NCBI GenBank assembly: GCA_948567375.1
Contig: OX419755.1
Location: 62,493,944-62,557,943, forward strand
Reading direction: 5' to 3'
DNA: 64,000 nt
Origin: Lunularia cruciata
Lineage: Eukaryota; Streptophyta; Marchantiopsida; Lunulariales; Lunulariaceae
The position numbers and the translations under genes were made by a program. Positions 11,901-23,400 of this stretch are shown piece after piece. Within the stretch, counting starts at the first letter, position 1; every line of letters begins with the position of its first letter. The notes under the pieces are model-generated. The model worked only from the letters and a program-made list of their open reading frames with translations, ran no database searches and was not told the DNA's origin.

Positions 11901-12880
11901 GCTCATAATTTTTTCTAAAGTATTTGATATTAAGGATACATAGTTCAACAATACGGTATGGGAGTTAGTTCTCATACTCGATTTAGTTTCGATGATTTGT
12001 TCATGAAACTTTTAACTTGGATCATAAATTTAGTCGTTAGATATATGAATCATACTGAAATTATTATTTTATCTTTTATCTTTATAGATAAAAAAAATTA
12101 TCAGCTTGAACGAAAACAAAATGCTAAGTTTGATAGTTACACTATAGTATTGGATAAATACACTTGAAAGACAACAATAAGTCAATTCAAGGTAAAGTTA
12201 CATCAATAGAGTTATGGAAGAATATTTGTACACATTCAAATAATTATCAACCTCATCAACCATATTTCTATGAAATTATATGTATATATAAAGATACGTG
12301 GTTATCACCACCTAAATAACCTAAATTCAATCTAATTTGGTTTCAATTGGCCTTACTAAGGCTAGTAGAATTTAAGCTAGGCTTTAAGGCTATTTTAGAG
12401 TCTACTTTAAGTATGCTAAAGGGATAATTGAAATATCTAGAGTACAATGTTGTGAAGTGCGTTCAGATATTTTGATATCTAAACTAAATTGTAACAATTT
12501 CCACGCGGTCGTTCTCACTAATTGTACCAATCGATTAACAAGTGAGAAAATAAAATTACACACAATGATTATATTTTTACTCACTAAAATGTATAATCAA
12601 CTCTCAAACAATACTGAATCTAATATCACTCTCTTCGCACACCACACGCTAAATTTCCTTCGCTTGAACTTATTGAAAAACACATATACCAAGTTTCATG
12701 GAGTAGCTATTAAACATGTGCTGGATACTACTGTCTACGATGGTATCTTATCCCGATGTAGGAGTACCCCACCTCTTTGAACATGTCATCGATAGATGAG
12801 GATTACAAGGACTAACCAAAGTACGTATACAGATACACACTAGGTTACAGCTATGATGGAATAGACTAGTGTAAATATGA
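8900..12880. other. AT-rich spacer, no gene seen
   Basis: About 4 kb of strongly AT-rich DNA. Open frames are under 110 codons, of low complexity, and match no family I recognise. No RNA gene was seen. A gradual rise in GC begins at about 12.9 kb, where the SAPS gene's 5' region starts. Confidence 0.6.
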
Positions 12881-13727
12881 CAACATGGACAGAAGTTGCT
12901 CATGTGAGACCGCACACGTGGACACCTTGTTAGAGTCAATCGAGAATCGAGGGTCGATATTGATGTTACAGAAAAAGGCAATTCTCCCGCTTTGGCGAAA
13001 TTGGGGTAAATTTGCAAAGTGGAGTGGAGTTTACCGGCGACCGGTGGTTTGCAGTGGAGGTAAAGGTGGTGGCGAACAAGTAAAACTGGTGAGAGGATTT
13101 GCTACCCCTCTCCACCCGGAGGTCGTTCTTTACTGCCCTTTCCTCACTCGTCCATGGTGTTTCTCCTTCCGAGGTGCGTCTGCTTTGCTTGGCATGTCTG
13201 TCTCCGAGCGCAATGTAAAGTTCGTCTAAGAGTGGTTTTGTTATTTGGAGGGGCCTCCCGATCAGAGCAAGATAGGTTGCCGAACACTGTCACCACCTTC
13301 TCCTCTGCTGCTGCTGTTGCTGCCGCAGGTCAGGTGAGTGAGGGGAGGGGAGAGAGAAAGGGGTGGGTGCGTGCCTTCTCCTCGCGTCATCTCGCCAGGA
13401 AGTGTTAGAGGTCGTCGTAGTCGTCGTGGTTGGGAGGGGGAGAGAGAGAGAGAGAGAGAGAGGGGAGGACGAGATTGATTTGTCTCGCTGCCGTCTTGTA
13501 GCAAGGGATAGAGAGACCGGGCGACGACTGCATCTGCTGCATGCCACTGGAAGCGGAGGACGGGGGGTGGGGCTTGCAATTGCTCGCTTTGTGTCGTGCG
13601 GTTCTTTGCGGACGGGGAGTCCGGGTGTGTTTCACCGACGAATCCAGCATTCAGCTAGCGGCCTCGTATTCGTTAGAGGAGATCGTACGTGAATTGGGCT
13701 GCAGCTGAGAGCGTGACTCCGTGCTTA

Positions 13728-13736
13728 TTAGGGTTT
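13728..13736 (-). promoter_or_regulatory. Telo-box (AAACCCTAA)
   Basis: TTAGGGTTT on the plus strand is the complement of the plant telo-box AAACCCTAA, common in 5' regions of genes active in dividing cells. It lies about 680 bp upstream of the SAPS start codon. The role is inferred from family knowledge. Confidence 0.4.
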
Positions 13737-13748
13737 CTAGTGGAGATC

Positions 13749-13891
13749 TTATGGATTTGTGTGGACTCTGGAATTTCTAGCTAGAGTCTGCCAGTTGCAC
13801 TCGTCGTCAGGGGAGTTCTGTTATGGATGTGTGTAGACACAGGAATTGCTAGCTAGAGTCAGCCAGTTGCACTCGTCGTGGCGAGAGTTCC
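13749..13891 (+). repeat. 72-bp tandem duplication in the SAPS 5' region
   Basis: Two adjacent copies, 13749-13820 and 13821-13891, both read TTATGGAT, then a GCTAGAGTC segment, then CCAGTTGCACTCGTCGT. They differ by about a dozen substitutions. The copies would lie in the leader or its intron. Confidence 0.8.
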
Positions 13892-14415
13892 TTACGGGTC
13901 ATGCGTGCTGTTGGACATCCCGCTTAGAAGTTTTGTGTTTACTGCAGGAGCTTGTCGCGCTAAAGGATACGAGAAAGCCTCGAGCACGCAGTGGGATGCG
14001 GGGGTGGATTGGACCAGGTACTGGGACAGGGCCAGGTGGAGGTCAGGTGATCATTAGGGTCATAGGGGAGAAGAGAACGTGCTATTGAGGGTGTGGAAAT
14101 GGTTTAATACACAAACAGATTCCACTTTTGGACGTTCGGGAACCTCCTTTGCAGGGCTGTGTGCACATGACTCTCACAAAATAGTGTCTTACAACTTTGC
14201 TGGTTGAGAAGTTACCGCGCAGGAATTGGAGGTGCTCTTGGGGCCTTTGCAGATCTATGGCCTAGAAGTCACTATCTGCTCACGGGTGAAGGCTATATCA
14301 AAGGGACTCGATACACTGTCTAAAGCCGGATACAGAATCATTTGTCACTCGCAGCATCTCGTCAGCTGTCCTTGAAGATCACAGGGTCCCAGATATTGCA
14401 CGGTTTTGGAAAAAA

Positions 14416-17400
14416 ATGTTCTGGCGCGTGGCAGGGCTATCTACCGCCTCACCTGTAAGATAACATGTTCCCTGATCCCTTCCCGTGCTGGATCTGTGTA
14501 GTGCACGCTATAACCAATTCTTTCATTGTTGGTTTGTTCATCTTTTGACATTTTAGTTCAACTACAGTTCCAGGCGTTGCGAACAGACTCACGGTTGGAC
14601 TCTGCGGAAAAGGCCCAGCCGCCCCTCTACACTTGTTCTCCCGGTTCTTGTTCAAGTGCATTACCCCTCCTTGATCTTGAAAGGTCTCCCTGCTTGATTC
14701 GAAGCTGGGTGGCTCCACCTAAGAAAAATAAGTTGCCAGTACGGATATCTAGAGGTCCTTTTGGCGCTCCTTTATGATGGCTGCAAGACATCTACAGTCT
14801 CAGTGCTGCTGGCGAATTGCATTTCACAGGATTTTTCTTCGTGTGCTGTGTGTCCGCATGGCTTGATTGATCCCATCGGTTTCGTCTTTACGTTTCGCTG
14901 TTAAGTGCAGTTACTTTCCAGGAGGCTGCTATCCTCCAGGTCGAGTCCAATGCTGTGCCTACTTCCCTCGATTCTGCTTCTGATTGAGAGTGAGATGTAT
15001 AGCTCTTTTTGAGCTTTTATTACAGCATTGTGCAATTCAATCTACGAGCCATGAGTCAGAGCATTTTCTGCCATTCTTGTCCACTTAATTCTCTGGTGAA
15101 TTTAGGGGGTGCGAGAATCCAGTGCAATCACTATACCCCCGGGGTGATGGACTTTCTTACAGCATTGTGCACTGTCGAAGTAGCTGATCAGATCCTGGTC
15201 GTATGTAGTATCTTTCTTGCGCAAGCAACTGTAGCCAGTAAGGATAACAGACTTGTCTGTGTTACGCTACAGTCCGCCCAGCTTCTTAAACAAAAGTGAG
15301 TGAGACATAACAACAAAAGTGATATCCCTGTCTATTTGCTAGATTCATAGTGGAGTTTGTCTAGTCCCACGTAAACTAAGTTGTCGCATTTAAGTTCGTT
15401 TTGGGTATAAAGGCAATGACGTGGGTTCTTTGGATCGACTTTTATACAGCGAATATTGGGACCTATTGGGTCATTCCATCACTCCTCCGAGATTGCATTT
15501 GAGTTCAACGTCAAGTCTAAGTCTCTTTGTCGTCTGCTGTAGTTCAGGTCGATTTCAATCATAGTAGTTGAGAGCGCCAGGTTTACTGCATATCACAGCA
15601 TTTCAAAATGTTGTTCAATTCAAGAAATGAAGAGTCCGCATTTTGATGATTGTCGAAGTAAGGGCAGTCAGAATTGTTTCTGGATTCCTTATGACTGGAA
15701 GTTCTGGACTGGATTTGTTGGTGGCCATCTTCATCCTACATAGTTGCTCAAGGTTAAATCACGAATGTATGACATGATGACATGGGGTGCATGATGTGAA
15801 CGGTATTTCTGGCGAGTAAGAAGCGGCTTGATAATTTTGTGCACAGGTTGAAGCTGTTCTTGACAAGGAAGTCTTCACGCTCGAAGAGCTTCTAGATGAG
15901 GATGAGATTATCCAGGAATGCAAGGCTCTCAACAGCCGCCTCATCAACTTGTAAGTGATTAAGTATTTTCTCATCAGGATGGAACAGATGAGTAGCTCGA
16001 GATGTTAGTATAGTATTCCTTTGTTCTTGTTTTTTCATGGCCAAATTCATGGGGAAATCAGAACTTATTTTGACTTGATCAACCCGCGGTAAGATAGATC
16101 AGCAAACCCGATCCTGATTGGTGATGTAAAAGCTATGGAACAGATTCTACACAAATTGGGGTTTTTCTTGCCGCTTTATTTGCCGTGGTTTTCTTTTTCT
16201 GGACCAAAGGTAATCAAAATGTCGAATGTCTGTTTGCTTGCAACATTCTGATTACATGACTAAAATCTCTATCCTTCCAATACGAGATCTGCCTAGTACC
16301 TCAGGTTTCATATAGAGGAGGTTTGCAGCTAAGATTAGGTCTGATAGCGAACCGCATGTTAATCAATCTTATTTACCTATCATATCAACCTTACTAAAGC
16401 ATAGTCTAGAAATGCTGAATCTATCAATGCCTACCACGTACCGCTATGAACTATCTAACAAGGAGAAAGAAAGGAAACACTACAGTTACGGGGGGTCAAG
16501 CGATACATACAATGGATCAAAACATGAACCTCGAATGTTAGCAGTTCCTGTCGTGCAGGAAATTCTTACTAGCAGATCTCCTGATGTTTACAGAGCTCGT
16601 GAGTGTTGGTTTTTACTTTCTCGAATGTTGACTAGCATCAAGCACCGAGTGGTTGATATATTCATATCTACATCTTTCTAACACCTCAACTCTTGCGAGT
16701 AGAGATGGTTGTAAACGACAGCCTTGTTATTACTTGGTATGTTGGACGTAAGAACTCGTGCTTAAGGCAGTTTTATCTTCCTGCTAACGATTTTAGTTTC
16801 TGCAGCCTTCGTGGAAAGGGACAAGTCCAACAGATGCTGCGCTATGTGATCGAGGATCCACCAGAAGGAGCAGAGAATAAGAGGGCTTTCAAGTAAGTTT
16901 TCATAGCCGTTTCTTCCTTTCATTCTTACCACATCCCTCAAATGTGTTGTCTGTTGAAGCAATTTCTTTGCACCACATGAGCTTCATTTGAAGATGATGC
17001 CTGCATTTGCCAAAGAGTTAGAGGTCTAGAACTAGGTCTTCGCGGTTTGTGGTGCTTGACAATTTCAGCAAATCATCTAGAGCCAGTCAATTACTTGCAT
17101 CAGTTCGCCTTTTCATATCTTAGTTTCGATAATGTGTTGCTGTGCAGGTTTCCCTTCATTGCATGTGAAGTCTTCACGTGCGAAATTGATGTAATTTTTA
17201 AGACCCTCGGAGAAGACGAAGAGGTATGCAGCTACCGTGAATGAAAAGAGCTCAGGAGGATGAGCTTTTGTTCCATAATATGCATATCTTCGCTTATTAC
17301 AGTATTGTAGTGCAGACGGTCTGACATAGAACATGGAGGGGTTGATCTCAGTCCTTATACACTCGTTTCGGGGACGTCTCATAACTTTTTGAGACTCGGG

Positions 17401-20400
17401 CAGTTCATGTCATATGCTCTAACATCCTCATGCTGCCACCACGTCATGCCTCGCTCTCAAGGTTACACTTGCTCGCACTCACAATGTCCTACAGGTACCT
17501 ATGCATCATAAGTATCATACTAACCCTTGTATCAACACTTACGCATGCTTACCTCTCTATGCAACTGGTAGTTATGACAATTTTACTGGGTTACCATCAT
17601 ATGTCAGAGTCAGTCCTGTAAGAAGTAGGTATGGAACCGGGTTGTTTACAACAGGTTCTGTATTGCGTTTCTCAAATATCTTCGCTTATGAGCAGTTTAC
17701 ATCTTTACTTGGTTCTCTATGACATGTATACATGACATGGGAACCAGGAGCGTCCAGTCTTACGTGGGTGTAGAATCGTGTTTTAACCAATATGTTCCAT
17801 AGACTCAATACATATCTTGGCTTTGGTTATGGACGTGGGTATGGAACTGGGTTGTTTACAACGGGTTCTGTATTCCCTTACACAATATCTTCGCTGGATC
17901 AATGAGTTCTGGATCCCCCGTTCGAGGAATAGCTTCTGTGCTCATTTCTCAATGTCTTCGCTGGATTCCCGTTCTTTGAACTTCTTCGGCTCCTAATGCT
18001 TAAATATCTTCTTTTTGGTTGGAATATCGCTACGCTGTCTTATGCAACTTGAAATCTGTTTTTATAAAATCAAATGGACCTCATTTAACGGAAGATCCTC
18101 TAGATCGTCAAAAGCTCCACTGTCATGTGTGCACGGAGGGGAATGACCCACTGGTTAGCTTAGACAGCGTAACAAGTACAGTTAGTTGTGGTTTGAATGT
18201 AGGTTTCACACATGTGTAAAGTCATTCATGTTGATGTACGAATTGTGTCGGCTGCGTTCTTATTTGTGGTATTTCTCATTGTCGTTGTCCCTGACTGCAG
18301 CTAATGAACATGTTATTCTCCTTCTTGGATCCCAGTCGTCCTCACGGAACATTGCTGGCGGGTTATTTTAGTAAGGTACGCGTCGTTCATATCAGTATTT
18401 AATAAAGAGATTTTAGACGGTTTAAAGCATACGCATACAGTCTGCCATTTGGATGGCCTCCTCCTTTCCTGTGGATCTGCTATCACTTTTAAGAAATCTA
18501 TCAACACATGCATACTGCTGTACGGTGTTAGGACAAAAGATATCGGTACCTGGTTAATCGTACAATTCTCCCTGGAGTGGCTCTTGTAGTCATAGTGGGC
18601 GATGTGTTAAAGGCTTTCAGTCTGGGATCTGGTTACTGCCTGGATTACACGTCCTGTAGTGTCTTCCTGTCAGCTACGTTATCCTTTTGGTTGATGTTGT
18701 GGTACTTTCCAGGTTGTCATATGCCTACTGCTTAGGAAGACGGTCCTTGTGATGCGCTATCTGCGGGTAAGTAGATAAGATCCAGGTTGCCTGTTGACGT
18801 TTCACAAAGTTCTGGGCAATGAAAAAAGTAGCACAGAGTACGCCTTGGAGTACGTTTGAACCTACAGTTCTATTCTCGTTTTTGTGGTAGATCAGTTGTT
18901 TCCAGACTGTGACTCTTATCTGGAGGAGCGCTTGAACACAGGAGATTTCAAGTTTGGTAGGCAGCATATAGTAAATTGGTTGTTTACTACGGGTTCTGCA
19001 TTCCTTTACGTATTAATTAAATTATTGGTTCTTCTTATCTTGCGTGATGGATTGCAGTCTCATCAAGAGATCTTAAAAAAGTTGGTCGATCTGATTGGGA
19101 TCACATCAATCATGGAGGTTTGATCTTCAGACTTTCTTAACATTCAAAAAATATGTCTAGATGATGTCCAGTAAAACAGCGAGAATGTGGCTTTTACGTC
19201 GTGGAATTTTATAAGATCCAGCCTCTTTGCTTTCAATTTTGACATTATGTTCAACTATGGTGGGATCATGTGTAGCGATCTGACAGTTACTATTTTGGTT
19301 CTATTGCGTGAAATCCCAGGTTCTCGTGAGGCTTGTTGGAGCCGATGAGCATATTTACACTTTCCATGCGGAAGCTTTGCAATGGCTAGCAGACACGGAC
19401 TTACTAGAAATGCTCGTGGACAAGCTTAGTCCTCCGGTAATACTCGATTCTTTGATTGATCCTTCAGTTCAGGAGAAGGGAATTTGGTCACGACTTATGA
19501 GAGACTAGATTTTCTGGCGTTAGATGCTGATCTAGAATGTCCCAACGGTCTTTCTATCCAAGACTTTCATGACCTAATTGGCGTCTAAACCTGGAGGCTC
19601 TGCACATCTCCTCATTCTTAGCATGCAGTGAGGTTCATGAGGCAGCTGAGACTTTGATATCGCTGTTACTTTGGGTGGTTGGGTACCGTTTCTATAGGGA
19701 GATATGATTCTGGATGTTCTCTCTGCTATTTTATATAGACAAGACAAGACACTGATCTACCAACTTACCTTTAAGTACTGTATGTGTAGCATTCTTCCGA
19801 AGTACACGCAAATGCTGCAGAAACTTTATCAGCAGTGACCCGAATCGCTCCTTCTGCGCTTGCTTCTAAACTAGCCAGTCCAACGTAAGTCATTTTTCCC
19901 TCCTAGACTCTCTGTGCAGGGTGTGCTGTCAACATTGACAGAAGCGTTCCTTGAGTGCCAGTTGGGTATCTATCCAATTTTTCTTAAGAACACACGAACT
20001 TATTTGAAACTACATGATTCAGATGCTAAGATTTCGTATTATGATCTTATGTTGTCTATCGTTTTGTACTCAGGTTTGTCGCGAGACTTTTCAATCATGT
20101 TCTCGAGGACCCCAGCTCAAAGTCCACCCTTATTCATTCCCTGTCGGTCTGTATCTCTCTTCTGGATCCCAAGAGGGCAGCCTCTGTTGCCGCAGCCCGT
20201 GGCCAGCATCCAGCAGAGCCCGTTCCTACTGCGAACCCTGAGACAGTAGAAGGCATGCTTCAACGCCTCGGTAACCACCTACCTAAATCACTCTAACTGA
20301 TTCATCTGTTGTAGCAAGCATTTGGTATGTTGGGATATTTTTTGGTCACAACCTTTTCTACTTATTGATCTGTTGTAGCAAGAATTACGGTATGTTGGGA

Positions 20401-23400
20401 TGTTCTTTGGTCATAATCACAAATTAATTCATCATACTCCTCCCACCAATTTACTCGAAATACTATAGACTTTTTGCTCTTACAACGCACTATCAATCTA
20501 TTAGCGAGAAGAGTATCATTTCCAACGTTTGTGAGGCTGTTTTCAACGTTATGTCGTGGTGGGTGTGGAACCGCCTTGTCTACAACGGGGTCTGTATCTT
20601 TTTTGCTGAAGTATGAAGTGCATCCGCTCAAGTATGTCGTGTGGGTGTTCACGGGTATCCTGTCGTGTCTTGGTTCCTGTTCCATGACGTATACTAGTTC
20701 TCTGGAAGGGCTGCTCATGAACTCTATCAATTACGTCCTTATTTCTGCTTGTCTTCGTAACGTTAGATTCACTTACATTCCATTTCCTTACATTCAATTC
20801 CTTTCGATTTGAATACGATCATGCATGCATTTCATATCCTATTCGTATGCACATTCGGGGTTCCTTACTTCCGCAATCCCTTAGTCGAGAAGGCACTCTT
20901 CTTTGATTACATGCTGCACGTCATTGTAGAAATTGCATGCTATATCATGCTCATGGAATGTATCAATGTTCTGCCTTCTATCAATTTCACGCATGTGTTT
21001 CTTTGAGAATTCATACTTTCTTAGCCTTGCATGTATTCCCTTGCTTAGTTCATCATGTCTTCTGTTTGCATCCGTCCTTGTTTGTATTTCCTTGCTTCCA
21101 TCTGCACGTCTTCGGTTTACATCGGTTTGGTCCTAAGTGCTTTTGGATCCCCCGTTCTGCGAATGGCTTCTGCTCTCGTTACTCCGATATTACATAATGC
21201 GTGGATCTTAGGTCACTAGAAGTTTAAGTTTCCGAACCTGAAAAACTTGAAACGGATCGAGATCTGCTTATCTAGGTTGTTTTGCCTTTTAACAATAAGA
21301 CCTTAGTCTCGGTTCTATACCTAGTGGGTTCGGTATTCCCCGTTCTTCGACTGGCTTCTGCTCCCATTTCTCAGATACGACCTTGGTCTTGTCGAATATT
21401 AAGTTGGAATGCGTATCCCTCTTCTTTGCCATCTTTTACATTTATAATACCTTTTCTAGTGAGATTGATATCTCCCAACAAGTGGATGTGTCTGAGTGAT
21501 TTGGTCCGTATTGGGCTCCGTAGTGTCCATCTTAGGTAACTTAGTTGGGCGGAGTTGGAAAGTTGTCGAAGTTTAGCCGGGTACTCATCCCCGGCGGGAC
21601 TTCATGAAGCAGGTATTACAACTATGCTTATCTAGGTTGCGCTGAGCATCTACTTGTGTGTCTCTCCAGGTGATCTGCTCAATATTCTGGACGTGTTCTC
21701 AGATGACAAGGTTCTACCGACGACTTACGGGCAGTTAAAGCCTCCTTTAGGCATTCATCGACTGAAGGTATACTTTTGAATTAACTTTCCATCATTCTCT
21801 GATATTCTTTCATGACGTAGTTTTAACACAGAGAGTAGGCTGCTGCAGCAAATGTTTTGCCCTTAAGAAGGTGACTCCAATTCCAAGCTGGTGTTGATTG
21901 CCGATCTTTCAGATCGTGGAGTTTATTGCTGTACTATTGCGGACAAACAGCGAAGGAGCTAGACAAGAATTGATTCGTCTGGGGGCCATTCAAATCATAT
22001 TGAATCTATTTTTTCAGTAAGATCCGAATCGTCCACGGACATCCTGCAGTTCGTTGACTTACACACGTTAGTTTCTTTATGGAATGGTATCTGGAAAGTA
22101 GATACCGATGTCAAGTGTTCAGATCTAGAACCTTTCCGCATACATCAGGGTCTGTTGTCTACATTGTGATTAGCAATTATAGCTCAGAGGTAATGGAGTA
22201 GTTTCTGCTCTAAAATTTTTAAACCCAAGAATTGTCTTACCAATATCTGATACAGATGTGCTCTGTGATTGCAGTTATCCGTTCAACAATATGTTACATC
22301 ATCATGTGGAGAGCATATTGACTTCGTGCATTGAGAGCAACAGCCAGGCGCTTATTGACCACCTCTTCAAGGACTGCGATTTTGTCACTAGACTCATTGC
22401 AGCAGACGATAATCCTTATGCGTCTGACACCAGACCAGAGGTTTGCCGAACTTGCCTAAATTGCCTATTCATAGCAATCAAGCTAGTTCGGTGTCATCAG
22501 ATAGGAGTAGGAACACTCAGTTGCTTCCTTCAACTCGAACATGTGGGTACCTGTTTTATACAAGACATCGACTTTTTTGAATTTTAACTGTCAGAAATTG
22601 TTGCACTAACATGTGTTCTTGGTTGTGATCAGCCGAGGTCTACCAACAGAAAGCCTCCAAGGATAGGCAACATGGGACACCTTACCAGGCTTGCCAATAA
22701 GTTAGCGCATGCCGGCAATATGAATACCCTTATACAGAATCACCTTCAGGTCCTCAACTTCTTGTTTGCTCTGGAGATGCTGTAATGAATGAATTATTTT
22801 AGGTAGTGCAGTGAAGAGTCATCACATATACTCAAAGATCCTCATAATTGAAGCTTACTTATGCTTTCGTTGACATACATGCAGTCCAACCCCAGATGGA
22901 GTGACTGGCAGGGAACCGTTCTTCAAAATCGTAATATCATAGAGAATGTTCATCAATGGAATTGCGGGTAAGCACAGCTCAGTGTGATAACCAGGCATCC
23001 GTATTTTCAACTGTCGTATTCTACGGCTAGTAAAGGTGTAGACCAGTTCTTGAGTTTCATCTCAATATCCTTGAGGTAGTTTGGAATCTGATAGCCTTAA
23101 GAATTATTGTTGCGACTTGATGCAGGCGGCCACAACCTGCACCAGACCGCCCTGTGGATAGTGATGACGATGATTTTCGCGAGAGAGACTACGACATATC
23201 GACCATGGCAAGAAACTTAACAGGCGAAGTTTATCGCTATGGGATGTATGACAACGAGGATGTCGAAGAGGTATTCCGAAAGTAAAGCTGAAAGTGGAGG
23301 ATAACGTATATGTGTGATTGTAGGTAGTTGTTTTGCACTAATCTCGCTTGCAGGTACAAACTAAAAGGAGAGCTTGCTCACCACTACGTGTGAATGATGG

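Larger units (their letters stand above)
12900..14415 (+). promoter_or_regulatory. Inferred promoter and 5' UTR of the SAPS gene
   Basis: Base composition shifts from AT-rich to GC-rich, with pyrimidine- and purine-rich tracts typical of plant 5' regions. These are a GCT-rich run at 13303-13330 and an AG run at 13440-13463. A strong splice donor CAG/GTGAGT at 13334 and several CAG acceptors (for example before 13946 and 14252) suggest one or more introns in the untranslated leader. The transcription start cannot be fixed. Short upstream open frames such as 13846-14088 fall here and look incidental. Confidence 0.5.

Noticed and set aside
12457-12780. 107-codon frame upstream of the SAPS gene
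   Set aside because: No motif, no plausible start context, and overlapping frames on the other strand; regarded as chance.
13262-13692. Several overlapping 80-110 codon frames in the SAPS 5' region
   Set aside because: GC-rich and CT/AG-rich low complexity explains the open frames; none resembles a known protein and they overlap each other on both strands.
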